A program made the position numbers and the translations under genes. Positions 1 through 8,620 of a DNA stretch of 34,566 bases are shown in pieces. The DNA comes from Candidatus Aerophobota bacterium (GTDB lineage: Bacteria > Aerophobota > Aerophobia > Aerophobales > B3-G15). Below the pieces are notes generated by a model. The model made no database searches, had not been told where the DNA came from, and worked only from the letters and a program-made list of their open reading frames with translations. The stretch's first letter is position 1. Each line of letters opens with the position of its first letter. The DNA lies in contig JAUWZM010000024.1 of assembly GCA_030615365.1 (NCBI GenBank), positions 1 through 34,566 of the forward strand, read 5' to 3'.

Positions 1-187
1 CTTTTTGCTGCTCGGCGAGGTGTTTCCATAAGGCAGCGGCGATCAAGGCGGGTCTATGCGTTCAAACTCTTAGTTATCCTGTAACCTGAGACATCGCCCA
101 TAAGAGCCACAGTATAAAGATAAGAGTAGAACTTAGCCGCAGGCGCCCGGAAAGCACCAAGCAAAGAGCAGCCTCAGACTTTTTTCA
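1..187 (+). ncRNA. Structured RNA, candidate 6S RNA (possibly cut at the window edge)
   Basis: The sequence folds into one long rod. GCTGCTC (7-13) pairs with GAGCAGC (166-172), GGTG (19-22) with CACC (155-158), GCGGC (36-40) with GCCGC (136-140), GTTC (60-63) with GAAC (129-132), ACTCTTA (66-72) with TAAGAGT (121-127), and TTAT-x-CTGT (74-82) with ACAG-x-ATAA (109-117). A run of six T (180-185) follows the closing stem, so the + strand is the likely transcript. A large one-sided internal bubble (41-59 against only 133-135) between a closing stem and a terminal stem, at about 185 nt, is the layout of 6S RNA, the RNA that mimics an open promoter and binds RNA polymerase. The 6S assignment is inference; the fold is seen directly. 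The SRP apical motif and RNase P core motifs are absent. The promoter would lie outside the window. Confidence 0.5.
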
Positions 188-203
188 GAACTCTCATATT
201 ATC

Positions 204-899
204 TCACCTTAATTTTGTCTGTTTCCCTGAACAGGCTTTAATACAGATGCCACAAATATAGTGGGCTATGTTGTATTTTTTCCTGAACTCACGCAGTTTT
301 TCAAAGCAGGCAAGCCAGTCAAAATCCTCTCTTTTTTCTTTGATTGCTTTCGCAGGGCAAGCTTTAAGGCAATCATAGCAGGTGCCACAATCCCTTTTAA
401 TCCTCGTATCTGTACAGAGAGGTAGATCAGTGAGAATAGTTATCAATCTAATTCTTGATCCAAATCTGGGAGTGACTAAAAGATTATTTCTCCCTCTCCA
501 TCCCAGACCTGCCTCTACGGCAACTTTTTTATGAGAGAGATGCCCTTTCTGTGTTTCCCAATTTATAACCTGGGAAGCAGGTATAGGAAGAGCTTGCCAG
601 CCTTGATCTTGAATAACACTACTTATCTTTAAAGTTATCCGATCCAGCGAGTAGTTAACCTGACGATAGTGATGAAGGTAAAGTTGAGTAGGATGGTCCT
701 GGATATCTTCAATGATCTTATCGGATAGCCTGAAAGCTAAAGATACTCCATATTTTAAATCTTTCAAAGTGTGGGGAGAGATGTCAATAAAATCTTTTTT
801 TAAAGGCTCAATATCAGCAACTCCAAACAGATGCGCCCCTGAAGCGAAAGCTAATCTTTTCAATCGAGAATAATTTTTTTCCTTATCTTGCATTCTCAT
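204..899 (-). CDS. Short QueG-like 4Fe-4S protein (epoxyqueuosine reductase family)
   Basis: A 231-residue protein with two ferredoxin-type cysteine clusters near the C-terminus: CGTCYDCLKACP and CGICIKAC. Upstream is the signature AGLGWRGRNNLLVTPRFGS, typical of the QueG family, which reduces epoxyqueuosine in tRNA to queuosine using cobalamin and two 4Fe-4S clusters. True QueG proteins are usually 310-380 residues; this one lacks the C-terminal repeat region and may be a paralogue (COG1600 type) with another substrate. The last cluster ends in ACSG rather than the usual ACP. The start lies 1 nt after the mnmG stop on the same strand, so the two genes are cotranscribed and probably translationally coupled; a second ATG lies two codons downstream. 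The reductase family is clear, the exact substrate is not. Confidence 0.75.
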   Translation of the reverse strand: MRMQDKEKNYSRLKRLAFASGAHLFGVADIEPLKKDFIDISPHTLKDLKYGVSLAFRLSDKIIEDIQDHPTQLYLHHYRQVNYSLDRITLKISSVIQDQGWQALPIPASQVINWETQKGHLSHKKVAVEAGLGWRGRNNLLVTPRFGSRIRLITILTDLPLCTDTRIKRDCGTCYDCLKACPAKAIKEKREDFDWLACFEKLREFRKKYNIAHYICGICIKACSGKQTKLR

Positions 900-900
900 C

Positions 901-2781
901 TCATTCTTTTCTCTTCAACCAAACCATTAAGAGAGAAATGGCAGCGGGGGTGATTCCTGAGATGCGAGAGGCCTGACCTAAGGAAGCTGGTCTTATCTGA
1001 CAGAGTTTTTCTTTGACCTCTCGAGATAGACTGGGTATTTTCTGAAAATCAAAATCAGAAGGAATTTTCCAATCCTCCATTCTTTTGAATTTTTCCACCT
1101 GAGCATTTTGCCTTCGGATGTACCCCTCATACTTCACCTCAATTTCTATCTGTTCTATTATATCATTAGAGAGTGAATAGTGAGAGTTTTTTTCCGCATC
1201 TTTTAAGAATCTCAAATCTTTATAAGTAATCTCGGGTCGGCGCAGTAGCTGCTTGAGGGTGAGGGGATTCTTAATAGGGATGGAACCTAATTTTAAAATT
1301 TTTTCATTTACCTGAGATCCAGGGAATATCTTTATAGAACCAAGTCTATCAATTTCCTTTTGAATGGTTTTTATTCCCTCCTCTGTTTGTTTATATTTTT
1401 CCTTGCTCACCAGGCCTATTCGCCATCCTGATTCTATCAGTCTTAAGTTGGCATTGTCTTCCCTTAGCAAAAGGCGATGCTCTACCCGAGAAGTAAACAT
1501 TCGATAAGGCTCCTCAGTTCCTTTGGTGACCAGATCGTCAATTAAAACTCCAATGTAGGCCTGGGATCTATTTACGATAAAAGGTTTTTTTCTTTTTGCC
1601 CTCAATGCAGCATTAATACCGGCTACCAGTCCCTGAGCCGCTGCTTCCTCGTAACCGGTAGTTCCATTAATCTGGCCGGCGAAGTAAAGATTCCTTATTT
1701 TTTTTGTCTCCAGGGTAGGTTGTAATTGAGTAGGATCAACATAATCATGCTCTATCCCATAGCCAGGTCTTAGTATCTTTACTTGTTCTAATCCTTTTAT
1801 ACTTTGCAGCATCTCAAGCTGAACATCTAAAGGAAGAGAGGTAGATAAACCATTGGGATAGTACTCAAGAGTCCCTTTTCCTTCCGGTTCTAAAAATATC
1901 TGATGCCTTTCCTTATCAGGAAACTTCATAATCTTACTCTCAACCGAAGGGCAGTACCGTACCCCTGTTCCTTTAATTACCCCAGTATATAAGGGGGAGC
2001 GGTCTAATCCTCCTTTAATAATACGATGAGTCTCTTTATTAGTATAGGTAATATAGCAGGGTAGTTGTTTAATTTTGAGCTCTTGAGTAGAAAAAGAAAA
2101 GGGAACAGGATCATCATCCCCTTGTTGAGGAGAAAGAGAAGAAAAATCAATGCTTCTTCCATCAAGGCGAGGACAGGTGCCAGTTTTAAATCTGCCCATC
2201 TGAAATCCTAATTCCTTCAGGTTGTTAGTTAAACCAATGGAAGGAAAATCAGCTATTCTTCCTCCAGGAAAATTAGTAAGCCCAATATGAATAAGACCAT
2301 TTAAAAAAGTTCCCGGGGTGATAATCACGCACTTTCCTACATACTGCTCTCCTAAATTCGTTTCAATTCCCTGAACCTGGCCCCTTTTTACTAAAATTTT
2401 CTCTACTGTAGCCTGTTTTATATCCAGTCCAGATTGATTCTCCAGAAGCTTTTTCATATACCAGCGATAGTGCTGACGATCTACCTGAGCCCTGGAGGAT
2501 CTTACTGCGGGACCCTTTTTAGTATTTAACTGGCGAAACTGTACGGCTGTCACATCAACTGCCTTTGCCATCTCGCCTCCCAGAGCATCAATTTCTTTTA
2601 CCAGTTGACCTTTTCCCAGGCCTCCTACGGCAGGATTGCAAGACATAAGACCAATAGTATCCAGGTTCATAGTCAATAGGAGACTCTTGCATCCAAGACG
2701 GGCCGCAGCAAGGCTTGCCTCTATACCGGCATGCCCCCCTCCTATAACAATTATTTCATATTTTTCTGGATATATCCACAT
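901..2781 (-). CDS. mnmG: tRNA uridine-5-carboxymethylaminomethyl modification enzyme MnmG (GidA)
   Basis: A full-length 626-residue FAD protein that with MnmE installs the (carboxymethyl)aminomethyl group on wobble uridine 34 of certain tRNAs. The FAD-binding GGGHAG is at residues 14-19, followed by the family signature [18 protein letters not shown] (48-65). GTCPRLDG lies around residues 201-208, and the conserved cysteine of YCPSVESK is at 277. The C-terminal helical region that contacts MnmE and tRNA is present. It is transcribed leftward ahead of the QueG-like gene, which joins two tRNA-modification-type functions in one operon. No strong Shine-Dalgarno sequence precedes the ATG at 2781. 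MnmE is not in the window. Confidence 0.97.
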   Translation of the reverse strand: MWIYPEKYEIIVIGGGHAGIEASLAAARLGCKSLLLTMNLDTIGLMSCNPAVGGLGKGQLVKEIDALGGEMAKAVDVTAVQFRQLNTKKGPAVRSSRAQVDRQHYRWYMKKLLENQSGLDIKQATVEKILVKRGQVQGIETNLGEQYVGKCVIITPGTFLNGLIHIGLTNFPGGRIADFPSIGLTNNLKELGFQMGRFKTGTCPRLDGRSIDFSSLSPQQGDDDPVPFSFSTQELKIKQLPCYITYTNKETHRIIKGGLDRSPLYTGVIKGTGVRYCPSVESKIMKFPDKERHQIFLEPEGKGTLEYYPNGLSTSLPLDVQLEMLQSIKGLEQVKILRPGYGIEHDYVDPTQLQPTLETKKIRNLYFAGQINGTTGYEEAAAQGLVAGINAALRAKRKKPFIVNRSQAYIGVLIDDLVTKGTEEPYRMFTSRVEHRLLLREDNANLRLIESGWRIGLVSKEKYKQTEEGIKTIQKEIDRLGSIKIFPGSQVNEKILKLGSIPIKNPLTLKQLLRRPEITYKDLRFLKDAEKNSHYSLSNDIIEQIEIEVKYEGYIRRQNAQVEKFKRMEDWKIPSDFDFQKIPSLSREVKEKLCQIRPASLGQASRISGITPAAISLLMVWLKRKE

Positions 2782-2915
2782 CTTAGTCTAATAGTCCGGT
2801 AGTCTCATCGTCTAAATAAGGGCTGGCAACTACCAATTATTGAAATTCCGATCCCTCAAGATTGCATACTATAATAATTCTCTTGTTATCATTAGGAGTT
2901 CAAGCAAAGCAAAGC

Positions 2916-4043
2916 TCAAAAGAATTGGTTAATTTTGTCTACAGTGTAGTGAATCTCCTCCTCTCTTAATTCTGGATAAATGGGAAGAGAAAGAACCTCC
3001 TGGCAGGCCTTTTCGGCTACAGGAAGATCTCCCTTATGGTAGCCCAGTTCTCGATAGACCTTTTGGAGATGCAAGGGGATAGGGTAGTAAATTTTTGTTT
3101 GTATGCCTTCTTTTTCCAGGTATTCTCTTAGTTTATCCCTGTGAGGAGTCCGAATAGTGTACACACAAAAGGTATGGGAAGAATAAGCCATCTGGGAAGG
3201 AATTTTAACTGGTAGAGGAAGAGAGGATAGCAGGCTACTGTAAAGCTGAGCTTTTTTTTGGCGCTGGGTGATCCATTGATCTACAAACTTAAGTTTAACT
3301 CTTAATATAGCAGCTTGAAGTTCATCCAATCTACTATTGTAGCCAATGAGAGAGTAAGAGTAGGTGCTGGGATTTCCTCCATGGGCTCTAAGTAGTTTCA
3401 ATTTTTTAGCTACCTTTTCAGACTGAGTTACTATCATTCCCCCATCCCCAAAGCCTCCTAAATTTTTGGTGGGGAAAAAGCTAAAGGCTCCTGCATCTCC
3501 CAGGGAACCAACTTTTTTGCCACCTGGATTTGGAGATGAATCCTTATATTCAGTACCAAAGGATTGCGCAGCATCCTCAATTACTTTGAGGTTATAGTAT
3601 CGGGCTAAGTTTAATAGGGGAGTCATATTTGCCGATTGTCCAAAAATGTGAACTGGTAAAATAGCCCTGGTTTTTGGAGTTATTGCTTGTTTTAGCTTTT
3701 CTGAGTCAAGATTAAAGGTTTTCTCATCTATATCAACAAAAACGGGAATTGCTCCTATTCGACTAAGCACCTCTGTGGTGGCAATAAAGGTAAAGGGAGT
3801 AGTTATAACTTCATCCCCTTGTCTAATTCCCAGAGCTGTCAGAGATAATCTTAAGGCATCTGTTCCTGAAGCAACCCCCACCCCATATTTTATCTTGCAG
3901 TATTTTGCTATTTCCTCTTCCAAAGCTCTTACATTAGAGCCGAGAATATAATGGCCACTCTGAAGAACTTCTTCCACTGCTCGTTTAATTTCTTTCTCAA
4001 TAGAGTGATACTGAGTCTTTAAATCTAATAAGGAAATTTTCAT
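2916..4043 (-). CDS. DegT/DnrJ/EryC1/StrS family PLP aminotransferase
   Basis: A 375-residue PLP enzyme of the sugar aminotransferase family, which moves an amino group from glutamate to a keto-sugar nucleotide in surface polysaccharide or secondary-metabolite pathways. ASGTDAL (58-64) binds the cofactor phosphate, EDAAQSFG (156-163) holds the aspartate that contacts the pyridine nitrogen, and the Schiff-base lysine is K193 in FFPTKNLGGFGDGG. The start is set at 4043 because AAGGAG lies 8 nt upstream. An in-frame ATG at 4103 would add 20 residues that the family lacks and that fall inside the dispersed repeat. It stands alone, with no sugar-nucleotide genes nearby, so the substrate is unknown. 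The C-terminus looks complete. Confidence 0.92.
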   Translation of the reverse strand: MKISLLDLKTQYHSIEKEIKRAVEEVLQSGHYILGSNVRALEEEIAKYCKIKYGVGVASGTDALRLSLTALGIRQGDEVITTPFTFIATTEVLSRIGAIPVFVDIDEKTFNLDSEKLKQAITPKTRAILPVHIFGQSANMTPLLNLARYYNLKVIEDAAQSFGTEYKDSSPNPGGKKVGSLGDAGAFSFFPTKNLGGFGDGGMIVTQSEKVAKKLKLLRAHGGNPSTYSYSLIGYNSRLDELQAAILRVKLKFVDQWITQRQKKAQLYSSLLSSLPLPVKIPSQMAYSSHTFCVYTIRTPHRDKLREYLEKEGIQTKIYYPIPLHLQKVYRELGYHKGDLPVAEKACQEVLSLPIYPELREEEIHYTVDKINQFF

Positions 4044-4068
4044 CTCAATTGCTCCTTGAATTGGTTTC

Positions 4069-4238
4069 AGTTTAACTATATCCTGAATTTTTCTCCCTGT
4101 CAACTTTTAAAACTTAGATAAGCCTCTGATCATACTTTTTATAGAGTTTAGAAATTTTGACAAAATGCAAGATAGGGCTACAATAAAATTTAGATAATTT
4201 TAAACTACCATGATTCCAACCAGAGGCTCTCAATAATG
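4069..4238. repeat. Dispersed repeat, copy A (about 170 bp, carries a promoter)
   Basis: This intergenic segment matches 13206-13380 (copy B) at roughly 85-90 % by eye, right up to the ATG of the following gene. Its left part (about 4060-4127) also matches 22407-22474 (copy C). The shared core includes CAACTTTTAAAACTTAGATA. Ends near 4070 (AGTTTAAC) and near 4200-4207 (TTAAACT on this strand) form a short imperfect inverted repeat, which would suit a non-autonomous mobile element, although that is inference. In copy A it lies between two divergent genes. Confidence 0.8.
4157..4184 (+). promoter_or_regulatory. Sigma-70-type promoter in repeat copy A
   Basis: TTGACA (4157-4162), a 16-nt spacer, then TACAAT (4179-4184). 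Both hexamers and the spacer length are unchanged in repeat copy B. It is placed to transcribe the Cache gene starting at 4236; transcription would begin near 4191. Confidence 0.65.
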
Positions 4239-4742
4239 AAAAAATTACTGATAGTACCTACAGTATTAGCCCTTCTTTTGGCTGGGGGGACGAGTGGCTT
4301 GGCCGCAGAATGCACTGAATTAGACTTGCAATGTAGGGAGCGAATTGCCGTTATTATGGTTCATAGTGTTGCAGCAGGACTGGGCGAGATAATAAAATCC
4401 ATTTCTACGGAAAAAGAGCGCATCGAACTCATTCGCATGTTTATCGCTCCCATTCGTTTCTACGCGGATAAATCGGGTTACTTTTATGTGTATGACCTCA
4501 ATTGTGTAAATCTTGCCCATGCTACCCAGCCGGAACTTCAGGGTAAAAATCTTTATGATTATCAAGATATCAAGGGAAACTATGTTATTCGAAAACTGGC
4601 AAAAAGGGCACAAGAAGGGGGTGGATTCGTAGAGTACTATTGGCAAAATCCTCAGACCAAAAAAGAGCAAAAGAAGATAGGATATGTGGAAATTATCCCG
4701 GGAACGAATTATTTCATTGGCACTGGTGTGTACCTGAAGTAA
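4236..4742 (+). CDS. Secreted stand-alone Cache-domain protein
   Basis: A 168-residue protein with a signal peptide (about 1-24, cleavage after GLAA) and a single Cache-like ligand-binding domain. The domain shows the usual elements: YADKSGYFYVYD (76-87), a middle strand with PELQGKNLYD (99-108), and a C-terminal GYVEIIPGTNYFIGTGVY. Cache domains normally form the extracellular sensor of chemoreceptors or histidine kinases, but here there is no membrane segment after the signal peptide and no output domain, so the protein should be free in the periplasm or outside the cell. AGAGG about 10 nt upstream of the ATG is part of the repeat. The next gene, 54 nt downstream, carries two related Cache domains, so the pair probably works together. 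The ligand is unknown. Confidence 0.85.
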   Translation: MKKLLIVPTVLALLLAGGTSGLAAECTELDLQCRERIAVIMVHSVAAGLGEIIKSISTEKERIELIRMFIAPIRFYADKSGYFYVYDLNCVNLAHATQPELQGKNLYDYQDIKGNYVIRKLAKRAQEGGGFVEYYWQNPQTKKEQKKIGYVEIIPGTNYFIGTGVYLK

Positions 4743-4796
4743 TGGATGAGAAAGGGGTCAATTGTATATGCATCAATACTATAAGAGGAGAGAATA

Positions 4797-6926
4797 ATGA
4801 AACAATTGTTACATGGGATTTTGATAGTTTGTTTTTTAGCTGTTATTGGCGATGCATTCATTGTAGCAGGAATGGGAAATCAAGCGAATCTATCGAGTTC
4901 AACTTCCGTATCAAAGGGGGAGGCATTGTCTGTGGGTATCCTGCTTCCATTCAGTGGCCAATACTCCTGGGTAAGCAGAAACGTTTTTTCTGTAATCCAG
5001 ATGATTGCCCAGGAGGTAAACAGCACCGGCGGTATCTGTGGGAATAAAATTGTTTTAGCAAGAGGTGATACAAAAGGAAAAGAAGATATTGGTGCCGAGG
5101 TTTGTCAGAAATTGATTGAGGATGAAGATGTGGTAGCCTTCATCGGACCCACGTCACTATCTTTTGCTAAAGTTAAGGAGATCATTCGAAATAATAAGGT
5201 GCCTATGATTTCTCCCACAGCTGGAATTACTGAGCTTGATAGGGCGGGCAGAACATACTTTTACCGTACTGTGCCCTCTGATTCCCTGGGTGGTCGGGTA
5301 ATTGCTCGGGTAGTTACTGACCCTCAACGTTTTATGGGACTTACCAGCAGTTTATTTCGTATTGCAGTGATGGTGGGAGCACTGCCGGCCATGACCTCCT
5401 TCAAGGAACCAATACAGGAGAATATGGATCGATTCGGGGGTTCCTTAGTGGATATAATTGAATATGAAACTGGAAAAGACTCATACAAGGATGATGTTTT
5501 GAGAGTGCTGAAAAGCAGTCCAGATCTCATAATTCTTATCGGTACCCCGGATGATTCTGTGGTGATTATGCAGGCTGCTCACAAAAATGGCTATAAGGGC
5601 CTTTGGTTTCTCACCCAGGATCAAACCAATGATGAATTTATCAGATTAGCTGGCCCTGAGTTATTAAAAGGTGTGTATGGTCTTGCAGAGACTTCACCTG
5701 CCAAAGCAGCCCATCGCGTAGAAGCCTTCAGGAAACGTTTTAGAGAATACTGTGGAGAGGATGTTCAAATCTTTGACACCAGCACTTATGATGCCTCAAA
5801 CATATTATTTCTGGCGATATTACGAGCCAAACTTCGGGATGGTCAAGTAAATTGTGAGACAGTGGCTAAGAATATCCGTATGGTTGCGAATGATGGGCCG
5901 AATAAGGTTGAAGTAACGAATTTTACTAAAGGGAAGCAGGCACTGGAAGCGGGCAAAGAGATAAACTACCAGGGTTTGAACGGCCCAATGGATTTTGATG
6001 AGTATGGCAATATTATTACTCCCTATGAGATTCGGCGAGTGCAAAAAGATGCCTGGGTTTCTGTAGAAACCATCAGTGTTGACGACCTTGTTCCCTTTAC
6101 CTCTTGCGTGGCATCCAATACAGCAGTTTATGAATATAAAGAAACCAAACAGCTTGTTCGTTTTGTCGACGCTGCTGTACAAGAAATTGAAAAGTTTGGC
6201 GAAAAAGTATTTTCCAAATTCAGGGTGAAAGGTAGTAATTGGTTCCACGATGATTACTATATCTTTGTATGGGGATTAGATGGCATGAGCTATGTTGATC
6301 CACCTGATGTTAGTGGAGAAGGCAAAAATATGCTTGATTTAAAAGACATAAACGGCAAGCCGATTGGAAGAATGCTTGTGAATAGGGCTACAAGCCCAAC
6401 TGGGGAAGGCTGGGTGCATTATCAGTGGCCCAAACCAGGAGGGGAAAATCCTGTCTGGAAATCCAGTTTTGTTAAAAGAGCAACTGCACCTTCGGGAAAA
6501 ACCTATCTGGTAGGAAGTGGTAAATATAATATGGAATGTGAGAGAATATTTATAGTTAATATGGTTGATTGTGCTATTTCTCTTTTAGAAAAAGAGGGCT
6601 TAACTGCCTTCGATATTATACGCTCACCATCCAGTGAATTTATCTTTTTAAATAGTTACATCTTTATCAAAGATGATAAGGGAAATGAGCTGCTGAATGT
6701 TGCCTTCCCGGAACTTGAGGGTACTAATGTAGCAAATATTCAAGACAGCGAAGGTAAATATTTTGTGCGTGAAGAGCTGGAGATTTTAAAAACGAGAGAT
6801 GATTGCTGGATGGAGTATATGTGGCCCAAACCAGGAGAAACAAAACCATCTAAGAAACTCAGCTATGCAAAGAAAGTAGTGGTTGATAATCGCACTCTGA
6901 TTGTAGGCGCCGGCTATTATCCCTGA
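4797..6926 (+). CDS. Periplasmic binding protein (LivJ-type) fused to two Cache domains
   Basis: A 709-residue exported protein. Residues 1-25 form a signal peptide without a lipobox. Residues about 43-430 are a type I periplasmic binding fold of the branched-chain amino acid receptor class (Peripla_BP_6): VGILLPFSGQYS at 46, FIGPTSLSFAKV at 115, VPMISPTAG at 135, and TYDASNILFLA near 330. Two tandem Cache-like domains follow, at about 450-580 and 585-709, each ending in a W-x-x-Y-x-WPKPG...K...(VG)x-G-x-Y pattern. There is no membrane anchor and no signalling domain after them. GGAG sits just upstream of the ATG, and the gene follows the solo Cache gene in the same direction. Binding-protein and Cache domains both recognise small ligands, so one polypeptide may read several ligands or pass one between domains. 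No permease or ATPase gene is adjacent. Confidence 0.85.
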   Translation: MKQLLHGILIVCFLAVIGDAFIVAGMGNQANLSSSTSVSKGEALSVGILLPFSGQYSWVSRNVFSVIQMIAQEVNSTGGICGNKIVLARGDTKGKEDIGAEVCQKLIEDEDVVAFIGPTSLSFAKVKEIIRNNKVPMISPTAGITELDRAGRTYFYRTVPSDSLGGRVIARVVTDPQRFMGLTSSLFRIAVMVGALPAMTSFKEPIQENMDRFGGSLVDIIEYETGKDSYKDDVLRVLKSSPDLIILIGTPDDSVVIMQAAHKNGYKGLWFLTQDQTNDEFIRLAGPELLKGVYGLAETSPAKAAHRVEAFRKRFREYCGEDVQIFDTSTYDASNILFLAILRAKLRDGQVNCETVAKNIRMVANDGPNKVEVTNFTKGKQALEAGKEINYQGLNGPMDFDEYGNIITPYEIRRVQKDAWVSVETISVDDLVPFTSCVASNTAVYEYKETKQLVRFVDAAVQEIEKFGEKVFSKFRVKGSNWFHDDYYIFVWGLDGMSYVDPPDVSGEGKNMLDLKDINGKPIGRMLVNRATSPTGEGWVHYQWPKPGGENPVWKSSFVKRATAPSGKTYLVGSGKYNMECERIFIVNMVDCAISLLEKEGLTAFDIIRSPSSEFIFLNSYIFIKDDKGNELLNVAFPELEGTNVANIQDSEGKYFVREELEILKTRDDCWMEYMWPKPGETKPSKKLSYAKKVVVDNRTLIVGAGYYP

Positions 6927-7060
6927 GGAGAAAAAAGAGGACAGATTAATTTATAGACAGAAGATGTATGTGTAAATAAACTTAGATTCGGCAATCTGAA
7001 TAATGATCGTCAAAGTTTATCTCGGAATGTCGCTCTGCTCCGGGCCCAATTTTTATATAA

Positions 7061-7140
7061 GTAGCCGTAACCTTCAGGTTGCGTTGTTTTGCGCAGGTTG
7101 GTAGCACAGGCATCTTGCCTGCGTGAAACCTGCGGCTACC
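7061..7140. repeat. REP/BIME-like palindromic element in intergenic region 6927-7227
   Basis: A GTAG foot (7061-7064) precedes a hairpin CGTAACCT-TC-AGGTTGCG (7066-7083). Then GCAGGTT (7093-7099) pairs with AACCTGC (7127-7133) around an inner hairpin CAGGCA-tct-TGCCTG (7107-7121), and the element closes with CTAC (7136-7139). GTAG-footed hairpins of this kind are the REP sequences associated with RAYT (Y1-type) transposases; no RAYT gene is in the window. The rest of 6927-7227 holds no gene that I can support. A GGGG-containing ribosome-binding site precedes the ATG at 7228. Confidence 0.7.
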
Positions 7141-7227
7141 AAATTATAATTGGGAAACAAAATACCTCAAATTGCCTATGTGGAGAACTTTAATAGTTTA
7201 CCGAATCTGGGTTTGTAAGGGGATACA

Positions 7228-8163
7228 ATGAAAAACGAAAGGATTACAAATAAAGAGAAAGTTAGACAAGCTCTTGATAGAGCAGGGCATCGTTTATCTA
7301 TTAATGAGGTTTTACATCTTACCGGGTTGACAAAGGCTCAGGTAAGAGGCGTAGCCAATTATTACAGTAGTGATATAGTGCCTGTTGGGGGAGGAAAGAT
7401 TGATTTAATTACCCGAGCATATAAGGGACGAGGACTTCGTGTTGCTCCTACCAAGGATGATATTAAAGCAGGAATTATTCATAGCGATGAACTATTTGTT
7501 TATCTTTGGTCTGTGATGCACTCCCTCAGAGAAGTTACTCTTCTTAGCGAAGATGGGATAAACTTTAAACCTAAAAGAGAATATGGTTTATCGACTCCTC
7601 AATCCGTCATAAGTGGTTTTAGTAAATGGTATAAGCTGACGGACTTTCAAGCAGGAGATGATATAATTTTTAGATGCCGTGACTTGAAGGATCGAGAATT
7701 TGAAATTACTCGTTTACCCTTACAAAAAAGGAATAAAAAAGAAATTTCTTATCAAAATAATATATTGGGAGAAATAATTTATGATATACTTAATCATTCT
7801 ATAAATAAGTGTGAACAAGTTCATTTTTTGGCGCTGAATTATCTTCTTAAAGACCCTTACCTTGATGAAATTTTGCCTGACCAACTTATGCAGGTAATAA
7901 ACATAAATCCATATTTGTTTATATATGAGAAAAGACTTCAAAAGATGAGCTATTTTGGTGTAGGAATCAAGAAATACTTTCACTATCATAAAGGAACATG
8001 TCATGTAGTGAGCGTAGTAAAGGATGAAATGATTGGAAAGTATGGGTACTGCATGGAATGTCAAAGTTTTATGAAATGGAATGAAAAGCAAGATTGGAAA
8101 CCTGCCGGGGAAGATGAATATTTTGACATCACCCTGAACAGTAGCTTCTTTAAGAGGAAGTAA
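7228..8163 (+). CDS. Unknown protein with N-terminal winged-helix-like domain and C-terminal Cys/His cluster
   Basis: A 311-residue protein that I do not recognise. Residues about 8-60 read as a winged helix-turn-helix (HRLSINEVLHLTGLTKAQVRGVANYY, then a short beta wing ending in IDLITRAY), which suggests DNA binding. A middle segment around 110-165 is probably beta-rich (FQAGDDIIFRCRD), followed by a helical part. Near the C-terminus C258, H259, C275 and C278 (GTCH...YCMEC) could bind one zinc. There is no signal peptide or membrane segment. It stands alone between an intergenic REP element and a stretch of decayed DNA. Nucleic-acid binding is inference from the helix-turn-helix pattern; nothing visible indicates an enzyme. 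Confidence 0.7.
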   Translation: MKNERITNKEKVRQALDRAGHRLSINEVLHLTGLTKAQVRGVANYYSSDIVPVGGGKIDLITRAYKGRGLRVAPTKDDIKAGIIHSDELFVYLWSVMHSLREVTLLSEDGINFKPKREYGLSTPQSVISGFSKWYKLTDFQAGDDIIFRCRDLKDREFEITRLPLQKRNKKEISYQNNILGEIIYDILNHSINKCEQVHFLALNYLLKDPYLDEILPDQLMQVININPYLFIYEKRLQKMSYFGVGIKKYFHYHKGTCHVVSVVKDEMIGKYGYCMECQSFMKWNEKQDWKPAGEDEYFDITLNSSFFKRK

Positions 8164-8202
8164 TGAGCTGAGAAGAAAAGCAAACAGTGGATGCTTTGAT
8201 AA

Positions 8203-8305
8203 ATGTTTCAGCAAGCTGTGCCTGTAAATTCGATGAATGGGGGAAAGTTTGTTGAAAAAGTAAATAAAGCTAATGAGGAGTTTAAGGGAATAAAAAGTCT
8301 ATAGG
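8203..8305 (+). pseudogene. Decayed copy of the 80-residue gene at 13762
   Basis: This stretch matches 13862-13940 closely and would encode VSASCACKFDEWGK, then VNKANEEF, as in the intact gene, but one extra G in the run GGGGG around 8240 shifts the frame. No start or 5' half is recognisable. The rest of 8164-8620 contains only short ORFs. One of them begins at 8341 and reads MIKVDEIISKKLNKNGI before a stop, which faintly resembles the first residues of a HicA toxin (low confidence). Confidence 0.7.
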
Positions 8306-8405
8306 AGAAATTACTGTTGAGTATTTAGAGAAAAAAAGCTATGATAAAAGTGGATGAGATTATATCAAAAAAATTAAACAAAAATGGAATATAAAAAAAA
8401 CTACA

Positions 8406-8522
8406 ATGAAACGAGAAAAAGTTTTATTTATGGACCTTTCAGGCAATGTATATAAGTTAGGTCTTGAGGAGAAGAGAAGTGGTTATTACATAGAAGATAC
8501 TTGGAATTGCAATGAAGTATGA
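8406..8522 (+). CDS. Possible 38-residue ORF, unknown
   Basis: A short open frame (MKREKVLFMDLSGNVYKLGL...) whose composition looks protein-like. It has no clear ribosome-binding site and lies in decayed DNA, so it is probably a gene remnant. I recognise no family. Confidence 0.25.
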   Translation: MKREKVLFMDLSGNVYKLGLEEKRSGYYIEDTWNCNEV

Positions 8523-8525
8523 GTC

Positions 8526-8553
8526 AAGTCCAAAATTTTCTGTAAATTTCCTC
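8526..8553. repeat. 28-bp sequence repeated exactly at 14250-14277
   Basis: It begins AAGTCCAAAATTTTCTGTAA and is identical over 28 nt to 14250-14277. In both places it lies downstream of a copy of the 80-residue gene, about 320-390 nt after the matching gene segment, so a longer stretch was probably duplicated and one copy has decayed. Confidence 0.75.
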
Positions 8554-8620
8554 ATTCAAATTATCTGTCTGAGTCTTCCGGGTAATTTTATAACTGAAAC
8601 CTCTGTAATTTATACACTTG

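Noticed and set aside
4640..5047. Open frame of 135 codons on the + strand across the Cache and fusion genes
   Set aside because: It overlaps two well-supported genes in another frame, has a cysteine- and tryptophan-rich random composition and no ribosome-binding site.
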